NCBI GenBank assembly: GCA_016718315.1
Contig: JADKDV010000004.1
Coordinates: 496,001 to 560,000 of the forward strand
DNA: 64,000 bases
Direction: 5' to 3'
Source: Candidatus Obscuribacter sp.
GTDB lineage: Bacteria > Cyanobacteriota > Vampirovibrionia > Obscuribacterales > Obscuribacteraceae
Shown: positions 42,229-50,919 of the stretch, one piece after another
Numbering within the stretch: position 1 is the first letter of the stretch
How the letters are laid out: every line of letters starts with the position of its first letter
Notes under the pieces: model-generated
Told to the model about the DNA's origin: nothing
What the model saw: only the letters and a program-made list of their open reading frames with translations
Database searches by the model: none
Made by a program: the position numbers and the translations under genes

Positions 42229-42657
42229 TTATCCCTGACCTCGTGCAATTACAATCAACCCCGCGATAATCAGTGCTGCCCCAATTAGTTTGGGCGGTGT
42301 GATGGCCTCATGCAGCAGCAAAAACGCAAGAGCCACAGCCACAATCACACTACCTTTATCGATAAGAGCTACAGTAGAGACGTCGCCTAGTTTGATTGCT
42401 TTGTAATAAAAGACCCAAGATAGTGCGGTCGTCGCTGCCGATATCGAGAGCCAGAGGACGTTGACTGGTTTGATCAAAGCTAGATCGCTTTTGGGCACCA
42501 CTATTGCGCCAAAAATGACAACAAATATAAAAACAAAGCAGGTGCGGATGATAAGACCAAGATCGCCTGAGATATTTTCCAGTCCCTTCTTAGCAATCAC
42601 TGAGGTAAAGCCAGCAAAAAACATCGAGGTAAAAGCGTACATGACCCAGTTATTCAT
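42229..42657 (-). CDS. EamA-domain membrane protein (half-size DMT transporter)
   Basis: 142 residues with five hydrophobic helices, one EamA domain of the drug/metabolite transporter superfamily. Features: AFTSMFFAGFTSVIAKKGLENI at the start and AIKLGDVSTVALIDKGSVIVAVALAF near the end. Half-size members such as this work as dimers. Substrate unknown. GAGGTCACG precedes the ATG. Confidence 0.85.
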   Translation of the reverse strand: MNNWVMYAFTSMFFAGFTSVIAKKGLENISGDLGLIIRTCFVFIFVVIFGAIVVPKSDLALIKPVNVLWLSISAATTALSWVFYYKAIKLGDVSTVALIDKGSVIVAVALAFLLLHEAITPPKLIGAALIIAGLIVIARGQG

Positions 42658-42712
42658 CGTGACCTCTAGTTTGCTATCAGGTGGCAGTTATTGTATTTAG
42701 CTGTGACTTGGT

Positions 42713-43987
42713 CTAGCTGTGGCTTGGTTTGACTTCTTCGCAAATGATGGCGCTATGGGTGCCACTTAGATGAGTGAGGATGACTGTCAGCTCTTTGCCG
42801 TCGCCCTTGATAGCTAGCGCTTTTATCAACTCTTCGGGAGAGAGTGGTGAGCCACGTTTTTTGACTACTACTCTTCCGCATTTTAGGGCTTGCAAGCTGC
42901 TTTTGAGTTTTTTGAGGCTAAAGGGCATGCTATCGAGTACGGCAAAGGAGCGCGCTGTCACTGCATCGGAGGGAGTGTCTCCGGTGAGGTAGGCTATATC
43001 AGGATCGATTTTTGTGGCAGCCAGTGGCTCTCCCAAAAGCCCTACCAGTCCCGCTCTTATTATTGCTCCATCTGGCTCATGGATGTAGCCTCGTGGTGTG
43101 GTGATGGGCAAGTCCGGGATGCCTGCTGCATCATCATAACTGAGCACATCATCGCCTTGTAGTAGCGTGGCGCGTCTGGCTACCTCTGGGCGTTTAAATG
43201 CTCCCAGCCAGAGTACTGCTTCTTTGACTTCGCCGGCTTGTGAGATTATCTCCACCTCAAAGTCCAGACCAGCTGCCCGGAGCTGCTCGTAGTCTATACC
43301 TGGTGAGACTTTGACGGCAGTGCCAGCAGTAGTTTTGAGCCAGTTGCGTATGGTGGATAGAGGCGGGCTGTAGCGCTCAGGGTCGTAAATACGTTTGCCG
43401 TTTTTGTCTCGCCTGCCCGGGTCAAAAAATACTCCGTCGTATTTGATCGTTGTACTTTGATCACCGCTACTGTTGCCCTTCGCCGCGCACTCTGCCTGAC
43501 CGTCAAAGCTTGTCACATCCGACTGCCGCACTTGCAGTTTGTCTTGCACACCGCATACATGAGCGTTGGCGTGGGCTAATTGCAGTCTGGTCTCATCTAA
43601 GTCAAAGCCAGTTACATCAAAGTATTGAGCCAGAGCTATGGTATCACCGCCAATACCGCAGCATAGATCTGCTATCCTGGCGTCCTTTGGCATGGTTGCC
43701 ACAAAGCGCCTGGCGCGATAGTTGGCTATTACTTCGCCACTGGATTGCTCCAGCCCATCTCTAGTAAAAAACATCTGATCGGCGCGCCCATATTTGCGTT
43801 GTCTTACCGCTCTTTGCCTGGCTTGTGCCGCCTCGATTAGAGCAGCTGTTGTCGTCATGTCAAAGCGTTTGCGCAATGAGCTTATCAATTTAAGCTCATT
43901 GGCTGGCAGTATAGGTGTTTGCGTCAGCTCATCGAGAGCTGCGCGCCCTGCCTGGGATAGTAAAAAACTGACTGCCGCTAAATCCAT
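42713..43987 (-). CDS. SAM-dependent methyltransferase with THUMP-like domain
   Basis: 424 residues. The SAM-binding motif is IADLCCGIGGDTIALAQ, followed by VTGFDLDETRL and VFFDPGRRDKNGKR, where DPxRR occupies the catalytic-motif position. The C-terminal 100 residues (AVLDSMPFSLKKLKSSLQALKCGRVVVKKRG) form the THUMP-like domain, consistent with RNA or nucleotide-base methylation; the precise target is unknown. Good length for the family. No close operon partner. Confidence 0.85.
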   Translation of the reverse strand: MDLAAVSFLLSQAGRAALDELTQTPILPANELKLISSLRKRFDMTTTAALIEAAQARQRAVRQRKYGRADQMFFTRDGLEQSSGEVIANYRARRFVATMPKDARIADLCCGIGGDTIALAQYFDVTGFDLDETRLQLAHANAHVCGVQDKLQVRQSDVTSFDGQAECAAKGNSSGDQSTTIKYDGVFFDPGRRDKNGKRIYDPERYSPPLSTIRNWLKTTAGTAVKVSPGIDYEQLRAAGLDFEVEIISQAGEVKEAVLWLGAFKRPEVARRATLLQGDDVLSYDDAAGIPDLPITTPRGYIHEPDGAIIRAGLVGLLGEPLAATKIDPDIAYLTGDTPSDAVTARSFAVLDSMPFSLKKLKSSLQALKCGRVVVKKRGSPLSPEELIKALAIKGDGKELTVILTHLSGTHSAIICEEVKPSHS

Positions 43988-44078
43988 AGTGCTGATTATA
44001 CTGACTCGATTGCAAATAAATAGCGCAGAGTATTATTCTGCGCTACTTATAAATCGCAATTTGTAATGGCTCTATCTA

Positions 44079-44621
44079 TTATTCGTTGTCTGGTATGGGT
44101 GCGCCTTCTGGCAATGTATTGCCAATGCGCTGATGGCGCTCGGCTGCTCCGCTTGTGTAGTAGCGTTCGCCACTAAGTCTGCGCAGGCTCGATTGCTTTT
44201 TGCCTTTGGTGTCAGCTTTAGCGGTTGCTTCGGTCTTGCCTGTTGATTCGGTCTTGTTTGCTAGTTCGGCCTTTGTGTTCGATTCTGCCTTGCTAGTAGA
44301 TTGGGTATTGGTAGCCGCATCGGACTTGGCTGGAGCTGGAGTCTTGGCGGGCTCTGCTGACTTTTGCACCGGTGTTGGTGCATCGTTATCCGGGATAGGA
44401 GCGCCAGCAGGCAAGACATTGCCGACATACTGAGTGCGCTCTGCTTTGCCGCTTGTGTAAAAGCGCTCGTTGATTATGGACGGTTCTACTTGAAAGAGAT
44501 TGAGATCTCTATTGCCTTCAAAACGTCCCATTTCACCAACTTTTTTGGCATTGTCTGCCAGAGCTGGGAGGGTTGCTAGTGTCAGCAATGTCGCCAGTGT
44601 GGCAATGTTTTTATAGTTCAC
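44079..44621 (-). CDS. Exported protein with duplicated YTSG-PDN motif
   Basis: 180 residues from a GTG start (44619-44621) with GGAGG 10 nt upstream. Signal peptide to about PALA (22). Two copies of a 29-residue motif, starting ERFYTSG and ERYYTSG and ending PIPDND or PIPDNE (about 55-84 and 150-180), are separated by a Lys/Thr/Ala/Glu/Ser-rich linker. The repeat occurs nowhere else in the window. Function unknown; resembles adhesin or envelope linker proteins. Confidence 0.65.
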   Translation of the reverse strand: MNYKNIATLATLLTLATLPALADNAKKVGEMGRFEGNRDLNLFQVEPSIINERFYTSGKAERTQYVGNVLPAGAPIPDNDAPTPVQKSAEPAKTPAPAKSDAATNTQSTSKAESNTKAELANKTESTGKTEATAKADTKGKKQSSLRRLSGERYYTSGAAERHQRIGNTLPEGAPIPDNE

Positions 44622-44819
44622 GGCTCAGTAGCCTCCAATGTAAGTTTTACTGTGCGCTAATTTACTTTGGCGCAGTATATCCCCTTGTTAACGGGATGCC
44701 AGTGTGTCTATATTTTCGTGGTGCGTCAGTTAATCTAAGAGCTCGGCAATTGGCGGTGAAGAATGGCAAGAGAAGCTGCTTTTGTAACGGTACGCGGTTT
44801 TGTCAGGGGGCTGGGCATA

Positions 44820-46190
44820 ATGCAATTGTGTCAACTGTGTAAGTCCATGGTAACCAAAAAGTCCACCGCAAAAGCCTTGCTTGCATTGACCGTGCTGGTC
44901 GTACACTTAGCCCCTGTTATGGCTAAAGAGTCTGATAATGCTTTTAAGCGCTTGATTCCGACTCTTGATGTTTTGCCGGCGCCAGTCAAACTGCAGGCCA
45001 GTATCCAGCAAAATGTCTCGGCTATTTTGCCGACCAATATTTTTGGCTACGCTCAAAAACCAGAAGGTAATACCGCACTGGTCAGTTATGTTGCTCCGGG
45101 CTCCGATGCTTATAAGCATGGTTTGTTGCAAGGCGACCGCATTTTGGCGGCTCAAAGTGGTCCAGATGGTATGGCATTGATTGTTGAGCGTAACAAAAAG
45201 CGCTACTCCTGCACTTTTAACACACGCAAACCAGAGCTGGCAGCTGATAGCCCCGCACTCAAAGGCAAAGTCGCCAATGCGCAGGCTTTGCTCGACTACC
45301 AGCTGGTTTTGTTGGTAGATCGATCTGCCTCAATGCGCACTAAAGACTGTCCTGGTGATATTAGCCGCTGGCAATGGTGCCGGGACAATACTCAGAAGCT
45401 ACTTAACCAGAGCTTGGCTGCTACAGCTAGTAACCTGTCGATTATTGCTTTTGACACCAGCTACAAAACATACGAGCGTAACAATCAAGATAGTTTGGGG
45501 CAGATTTTTCGCGACGAATTGCCAGATGGTGAGACTCTCATGGCGCCTGCGTTAACCGAGGCATTTCGCCTGGTTTATCGGCAGCTGCAGAATGCTAAGC
45601 CCGCCATGGTCGTTGTTATTTCTGATGGTCGTCCCACTGACTTTGATCAGGTCAAAAGGCGCTTGATCGACCAGTCTAATACACTCATTAAACCAGAGCT
45701 TTTACGGGTTATGTTCTTTCAGATTGGTTCTGGCGAAAACTCCCTTGCTGAGCTGGATACAGGATTAGTGGCGCAGGGTGCAAAGGCCGATCTGGTATCA
45801 GTTACCCCATTTACAAAAGTGGATAGCCAGGGCATTGCCACCACTCTAGTGGATGCTGCACTGCAGTCGCAAAAAGCACAGGCTGATAAACTAGCTGCCC
45901 AAAAGTCGCACGGACTCTCGGGCAATGTCCAGCAAGACGCACAGTCGTTAGCGCGGCGTGCTGCTGCCAATCGATTGGTGGTTATTCCTCAGGTAAAAGC
46001 CCATGCGCCGGAGGGTCTCGGACTCAATAAAACAGTCAAGGCTCACGCTGTTGCTGGTAATCGTATAGAGCCTGTAAAGCCTCATCCCACTGGTGTTGTG
46101 GCAAATAATGCCAAGGCTAAAAAAGTAGAGGAAGTTGATGAAAAGGAAGTCGTGCGGCGCGAGCGCGCTAATCAGACTTATAAATATTAG
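44820..46190 (+). CDS. Exported PDZ plus von Willebrand A domain protein
   Basis: 456 residues from the ATG at 44820 (AGGGGG upstream; ATGs at 44763 and 44847 are also possible). A signal peptide ends around LAPVMA (34). A PDZ-like domain follows (NIFGYAQKPEGNTALVSYVAPGS, HGLLQGDRILAAQ), then a VWA domain with MIDAS residues: LLVDRSASM (DxSxS), GETLMAP (Thr) and VISDGRPTD (Asp). The tail is basic and Ala-rich. VWA proteins bind partners through a metal; a PDZ fusion is uncommon. Likely periplasmic or outer-surface assembly factor. The next two plus-strand genes are also envelope-type. Confidence 0.8.
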   Translation: MQLCQLCKSMVTKKSTAKALLALTVLVVHLAPVMAKESDNAFKRLIPTLDVLPAPVKLQASIQQNVSAILPTNIFGYAQKPEGNTALVSYVAPGSDAYKHGLLQGDRILAAQSGPDGMALIVERNKKRYSCTFNTRKPELAADSPALKGKVANAQALLDYQLVLLVDRSASMRTKDCPGDISRWQWCRDNTQKLLNQSLAATASNLSIIAFDTSYKTYERNNQDSLGQIFRDELPDGETLMAPALTEAFRLVYRQLQNAKPAMVVVISDGRPTDFDQVKRRLIDQSNTLIKPELLRVMFFQIGSGENSLAELDTGLVAQGAKADLVSVTPFTKVDSQGIATTLVDAALQSQKAQADKLAAQKSHGLSGNVQQDAQSLARRAAANRLVVIPQVKAHAPEGLGLNKTVKAHAVAGNRIEPVKPHPTGVVANNAKAKKVEEVDEKEVVRRERANQTYKY

Positions 46191-46283
46191 TAGTTAATGT
46201 GTCTCTTGCTTAAATGAGATCTTTAGCGTTGGAGCGGGTAAGATGCTTTAGATATCTGCCAGAGGCTCTATTGCCAGGATAAA

Positions 46284-46841
46284 ATGACAAGCGCTAGGGA
46301 CATGTTTTTAAAATTGTTTGCTATGAGAAAAAACCAGGCTTTTCTCACAGTAAAGACCCGTTTTGGTGCCGCAATTTGTGCTCTGGGTCTTACTATTTTG
46401 AGTACTGCGGTGCCTGCTGAGGCGCGACGTGCGTACTCAAGTTATGGCGATATCGACGAAAAGACTCTGGAAAACATTTTGAACGGCAAGTCGCCAGCAA
46501 AAAAAGCTGCCAGACCAAAGCCTAAGCGTCGTAAACCTGTATCATCTGCTGCATCCAGCTCGGCATCTGGTGATAAAGCTGTGAATAGTAGTGGCTCCGC
46601 TGCTACAAGTGCCGCTAGCTCGTCGTCCAGTAATCAGTCTGGTAATCAGTCCGGTAATCAGTCTAGCAGTCAGTCTGCCAATCCAAATGCTGCTTCCTTT
46701 GCCGCTCTCGCTCCTGTGCCTACTTTGCAAAAGGGTAGTCTTAAGGGGCTGAGTAAAAAATTGTCGGCTCTTGTTGAGATGTCGCCGCCTACATCGCTGG
46801 ATATGGACAAGGAGCAAGCCCTCTCTGTGGGCTCAAAATGA
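46284..46841 (+). CDS. Exported Ser/Gln-rich protein
   Basis: 185 residues. Hydrophobic segment around 28-44 with cleavage site AVPAEA. The mature chain has a short YGDIDEKTLENIL segment, a basic patch (KKAARPKPKRRKP), a Ser/Ala/Gln/Asn low-complexity part with SGNQ repeats (12-nt DNA repeats near 46640-46680), and a C-terminal helix. Not recognised. Located between the PDZ-VWA and TPR genes. Confidence 0.55.
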   Translation: MTSARDMFLKLFAMRKNQAFLTVKTRFGAAICALGLTILSTAVPAEARRAYSSYGDIDEKTLENILNGKSPAKKAARPKPKRRKPVSSAASSSASGDKAVNSSGSAATSAASSSSSNQSGNQSGNQSSSQSANPNAASFAALAPVPTLQKGSLKGLSKKLSALVEMSPPTSLDMDKEQALSVGSK

Positions 46842-46903
46842 GGCAAATTGAGTTTAGTGGGCAACCCTGAGTGGAGTGTAAATAAGCAATCTGAAAGTAG
46901 ATC

Positions 46904-49021
46904 ATGGCTGAAGAAGTAGACGATAACGACAATCTAGAGCCGGTTACGGAGGGTGTCTCTAACGAGCCTCCTGCTGTTTTTGCTGCTGGGCAAGCACCTG
47001 TCAATCTCGCTAAAAAAACTGCCAATAAGCTTGATTGGATGATGCCTGATTATGCCGAAGAAGACGCTCGTGGAGAGGGCAAGGCAATTGCCGGTTTAGC
47101 CGAAGAGTTGCAGTCTACTGCTGCTCAGACTGTTTCGATGCAAGGCAACGATGGCAGTGCGGTACGTAAGGCCCCACCCGTGACTTTTGCTGAAGAATTT
47201 CAAAGTGCACTACAATCTGCTCCGGCTCTAGACCTTCAGCAGATGCACCAGCCTGCCGACCTGGCTCAGTTGCAGCAGGAGCAAGCGCAATTGCAGCAGG
47301 GGCAAAGTGGTGCCCAGGCAGTGTTGCCGCCGGCTGTAAATCCTGCTGTCCCGGCCCCGCTACATGTAGACCACAGTCAGCATCAGTCAATCGACGAGTT
47401 TAAGGCAGCACCTTCTTCTATCCATTTTCTCAAACCACCTGAGGGGCGTGTTTTGCCTCCTGAGCCGGATGTCGAGGAATCAGCTACGCAATTTGTACAA
47501 TTGCCAGAGTTGCCGCGCTCGCTAGATACGCTCAAGCTGAATGAGGCTGGACCAATAGCACCAGCTCCCACAAGACCTGTCTATAGTAAAAAGAGTGATG
47601 GCTCAGAAAAGCTTGTCTCTCCCGACCGGCTCCAGACGCCGCAACCGGATGCTGGTGAAGGCACTGCGATTGCACCGGCCATTGGTCAGCCGCCGCCTGC
47701 TCCAGATCTCCAGGATGCTGATGTGGCAAGCGCCAAGCCTGGATACGCACCTCCCGCTCCTCAGTTTGCGCCGCCACCAGCCCATTTTGAATCTCAGCAA
47801 AGCCAGTCTCAGTCTGCGCCAAAATCTATTCCAGCCGATAGATCTGTTGGCTCAACCCCCGCTGCCCCCGCTACAATCCCTGCTGCCACCCCTGCTGCCC
47901 CTGCTGCAACCCCCGCTGCAACACCGCGCAAGAGCCGCTTGCCGCGTTCGATTGCTGCACCAGACGATGTTGATGTTGAGCCAGAGCTAGAGCCAGTGCC
48001 TCACGGTCGGTCATTTCGCAAATTGCCGCCATCGCGTACATCGGATGCACCTTTGCCAATTGAGCGCAGTTTGCAAAGTCCCAGCTCCAAAGTAGCGATA
48101 ATCATCGCTGTCAGTGTGCTTGTTGGCGCTGGTGTTGGTGTGGGATTTTTGGCTAGTATCAAAAAGCCTGCTGATGCACCTGATACTGCTGGCAGTGCCA
48201 CTGCTGGTATCTCATCGAGTATGCCTGCTGGTCGCTCAACTGCTGCCCGCACTATTGACGCAGCTAGCTTGCTTGGTACCAAAGGCACTGGTGGTGAGAG
48301 TGGAGCTGCACCAGGAGCGACTTTTGCCCCTGTCGATACAAGGGATCTTAAGTCTATCGATGCAGCTCGGGATGCCGGTGCTAAACAGCTCCTTGCTGGT
48401 AATTATGAGGGCGCGCGCAAATGCTATACGGCTGCGCTGGCTTTTGATGGGCATGATATGACCAGTCTGCATAAACGTGGTCTCTCTAACTATCTCCTGG
48501 GTGCATATGCAGTGGCACTTATTGATCTCAACAAGGTCCTGGAGCGCGATCATCGCTACATCCCGGCGCTATTGGATAGGGCTGCTGCCTATTACAAGCT
48601 TGGTGAATACAAAAAGGCTCAAGCTGATTACGATCTCGTCTTTGCTGTCGACCGTGGCAATCGCTTTGCACTCCTGGGTCTCAGTCTTTGTAAGAGTAAA
48701 CAAAACCTCAGCGAAGAAGCTCTTAAAACATTGAGCCGTCTCACTTTTGGCGATCCTGGATATGTCGGCGGCTATGAGGCTGCTGGTTATGAATTTATCA
48801 AGACTGGCGATTATCAAAGAGCTGCTGTGGCTTTTAGCAAAGCCCTCAATGTTGCACCAAACAATGACAATATTTATGCCTTGCGGGCGCGCTCTTATTT
48901 ACTAGCTGGGGACAAAGCTCACGCAATTGAGGATTACAATAGGGCCATAGCGCTTTGCAAAGATTCTGCCAGTGCTGTCAATTATAAGCATGACCTGGCT
49001 GTAGCTCAGGGCGCTAACTAG
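46904..49021 (+). CDS. Anchored TPR protein with long disordered N-terminus
   Basis: 705 residues. Residues 1-395 are Pro/Ala/Gln-rich and probably disordered (cytoplasmic). One membrane helix at about 398-422 (VAIIIAVSVLVGAGVGVGFLA). The C-terminal 230 residues hold about six TPR units (AKQLLAGNYEGARKCYTAALAF, LDRAAAYYKLGEYKKAQADYDLVF, IYALRARSYLLAGDKAHAIEDYNRAI) facing the periplasm, a protein-protein interaction platform. The layout of disordered cytoplasmic region and TPR outside is common for this organism group's envelope proteins. Confidence 0.8.
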   Translation: MAEEVDDNDNLEPVTEGVSNEPPAVFAAGQAPVNLAKKTANKLDWMMPDYAEEDARGEGKAIAGLAEELQSTAAQTVSMQGNDGSAVRKAPPVTFAEEFQSALQSAPALDLQQMHQPADLAQLQQEQAQLQQGQSGAQAVLPPAVNPAVPAPLHVDHSQHQSIDEFKAAPSSIHFLKPPEGRVLPPEPDVEESATQFVQLPELPRSLDTLKLNEAGPIAPAPTRPVYSKKSDGSEKLVSPDRLQTPQPDAGEGTAIAPAIGQPPPAPDLQDADVASAKPGYAPPAPQFAPPPAHFESQQSQSQSAPKSIPADRSVGSTPAAPATIPAATPAAPAATPAATPRKSRLPRSIAAPDDVDVEPELEPVPHGRSFRKLPPSRTSDAPLPIERSLQSPSSKVAIIIAVSVLVGAGVGVGFLASIKKPADAPDTAGSATAGISSSMPAGRSTAARTIDAASLLGTKGTGGESGAAPGATFAPVDTRDLKSIDAARDAGAKQLLAGNYEGARKCYTAALAFDGHDMTSLHKRGLSNYLLGAYAVALIDLNKVLERDHRYIPALLDRAAAYYKLGEYKKAQADYDLVFAVDRGNRFALLGLSLCKSKQNLSEEALKTLSRLTFGDPGYVGGYEAAGYEFIKTGDYQRAAVAFSKALNVAPNNDNIYALRARSYLLAGDKAHAIEDYNRAIALCKDSASAVNYKHDLAVAQGAN

Positions 49022-49028
49022 TGAGCAA

Positions 49029-49853
49029 TTAAAACTTGCGGTTGAGGCAGCTTTCGATTCGTTTGAGAGTCTTTCTAATTACTGTTTTTTCTTGCTCCAG
49101 TCGCTCGGTGCTGTCGCCAAAAGGCAGGCATAGCACGCTTGTCGCTTCGTATAACTCAAGGGCTGCCATGGCTCTGGCTGTCAGTTGGCCTTCCAGGCAT
49201 CTTTTGTAGATGCTAAACCAATTGCTTTTGGTGCCGATAGTGTCATAAATTTGAGAGAGGAAGAGGTTTTCGCTTTGGGAAAGTATGCGGTACTTGAGTG
49301 CAATAACAAGCGGCAGAGCCAGTGTCAGTCCCATCAGTCCGGCTAGCAGGCGTCCTTGTCCTTTGAGGTCGCTTACAATGTCATCGTGTTTTAGAGCGCC
49401 TAATATTTTGTGGACTTCTTCGGCGTTGCCAGCCAGGTGATAGCTTGCCTGTTGATCGGCTCTTGTGGTTAGAGTTTCGGACCATTCAAAGTGCAAAGCG
49501 GCCGTTTGTATCTTGCTGAGAGCACCGCTGGTAGTGTCGCGCAAGATAATGGCGCGCCGCAGTCCCTCTATGTTTTGAATCGCTTTGATCGGGTCGCTAA
49601 AGCTCTCCATGGTCTCAGTAATCGTAGTTACTGTGGTGCTGACCAGTCGCTCTTGCCAGAATGATAGCTGGTAGCTATCTGGTTTTGCTTGCTCGGCAAA
49701 AAACACCAGGTCGATATCGCTAAAGATATCGTGGCTGCCTGTGGCGCTGCCTACGAGCATTGCGCCGAGATAATCTGGCGAGTCATATTGCTCAACCAAC
49801 TGGGATAAATCTGGTGGATTTTGGAGCAGCACGTCGCTTTTGTTTGTTGGCAT
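49029..49853 (-). CDS. MNT-type nucleotidyltransferase domain protein
   Basis: 274 residues. The nucleotidyltransferase core is LVGSATGSHDIFSDIDLVFF (about 32-51), with the Gly-Ser and Asp-x-Asp metal site intact. The C-terminal 200 residues are helical, as in aminoglycoside adenylyltransferase-like and MNT/HEPN-associated proteins. Its target is unknown. It lies 10 nt after the P-loop kinase, so the two are likely cotranscribed. Confidence 0.8.
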   Translation of the reverse strand: MPTNKSDVLLQNPPDLSQLVEQYDSPDYLGAMLVGSATGSHDIFSDIDLVFFAEQAKPDSYQLSFWQERLVSTTVTTITETMESFSDPIKAIQNIEGLRRAIILRDTTSGALSKIQTAALHFEWSETLTTRADQQASYHLAGNAEEVHKILGALKHDDIVSDLKGQGRLLAGLMGLTLALPLVIALKYRILSQSENLFLSQIYDTIGTKSNWFSIYKRCLEGQLTARAMAALELYEATSVLCLPFGDSTERLEQEKTVIRKTLKRIESCLNRKF

Positions 49854-49863
49854 ATTACCGCTC

Positions 49864-50355
49864 TTAGTTTTGTGGGAAGAACAAATAATCGCTGCCGTCC
49901 TGATTGGGACGGATAATCACTACTTTGCCCTCACTTCTTTTGGGGCGTCCGCTTTTGTTGAGACCCATATACATATTGGTGACGATATCGTCTGCCACTG
50001 CCCGCTCCCTATTGCGATTGCGTTCCAGGCAGACTTCTAGTGGCACATCTAAGAGCCAGAGCTGCACATCGCTGTAGTTAAATTTGCGGGCGCGCTCCAG
50101 AATTTGTTCGCGATGCTTGGGGTTGAGATTGGTGTTGTCGACTACTATGTTTTTTTCTTCTTGCATGGCTTGTTCCATGCGTTCAAAAAATATTTTAAAT
50201 ACGTCTTCGGGATTGCCCTGCGCGTCCTCCTCGCCATAGAGTTCCTGGCGGATAGAGTCGGCGTTCATGCAGTGGTAGCCCTTGGCGATGATGCGTTTGG
50301 CTAATGTCGATTTACCCGAGCCCGGGATGCCTACCATCAAAATCAATTTTGCCAT
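49864..50355 (-). CDS. P-loop kinase of polynucleotide-kinase type
   Basis: 163 residues. Walker A GIPGSGKST (about 9-17), NADSIRQELYG, the base-binding VVDNTNLNPKHR and the lid LEVCLERNRNRERAV (Arg-rich) match T4 polynucleotide kinase 5'-kinase domains (PseT/AAA_33). Might phosphorylate RNA or DNA ends or small molecules. With the downstream nucleotidyltransferase it forms a two-gene unit; nucleic-acid repair or modification of a toxin type is possible, not shown. Confidence 0.85.
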   Translation of the reverse strand: MAKLILMVGIPGSGKSTLAKRIIAKGYHCMNADSIRQELYGEEDAQGNPEDVFKIFFERMEQAMQEEKNIVVDNTNLNPKHREQILERARKFNYSDVQLWLLDVPLEVCLERNRNRERAVADDIVTNMYMGLNKSGRPKRSEGKVVIIRPNQDGSDYLFFPQN

Positions 50356-50419
50356 TGCCTGGTAATTCTCGACTTTCGCTTTGATCTGTTTTAGTTTTGC
50401 TTTGACACTTGCTAGAGTT

Positions 50420-50887
50420 TTAGTTCTTTTTTTGCTTTGGTTTGGTCGATGTCTTGATCCATTTTACCCAGATACTAGAGAGTGCCAGACTCATCACAAA
50501 ATATATGACCAGCATAATGCTGCGTTTATTGATCTGGTCATTGGTCTGCAAAGAGACTTTGGCATCAAGCCAGGGATTTGTATAAAAGGTCAAACCCACA
50601 AAAAGGAAATATCCGGCAGTGGATAGATAGGCCGCTCTTGCCCACTTAGTAAATTGGCGCCAGGACCAGATTGCCTGGGTCAGATAGCCGGTGCCAAGGC
50701 AGGCTATCGAAAGTCCGTAGTGCTGATAGCGTCCCAGGGTAAAGTGGCGCTGCAATGGGGTCATGATAATGCAGGTGGCAATGATGCCAAAGATGATAAT
50801 CATGCGATAGCGGTAGGTGTCGCTTAGCAGAGACTCTTTGGGTTTTTCGTCTTGAGCAGTTGCTTCTGTTTCTGGCGTTTCGCTCAA
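50420..50887 (-). CDS. Four-TM hypothetical membrane protein
   Basis: 155 residues with an acidic N-terminus (about 1-27) and four hydrophobic helices; basic C-terminus TKPKQKKN. No family recognised. It follows pyrB by 32 nt on the same strand and may share its transcript. Confidence 0.6.
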   Translation of the reverse strand: MSETPETEATAQDEKPKESLLSDTYRYRMIIIFGIIATCIIMTPLQRHFTLGRYQHYGLSIACLGTGYLTQAIWSWRQFTKWARAAYLSTAGYFLFVGLTFYTNPWLDAKVSLQTNDQINKRSIMLVIYFVMSLALSSIWVKWIKTSTKPKQKKN

Positions 50888-50919
50888 TTGTTGCCTCCAG
50901 TCAGCGGCCCGGTAAAAGC

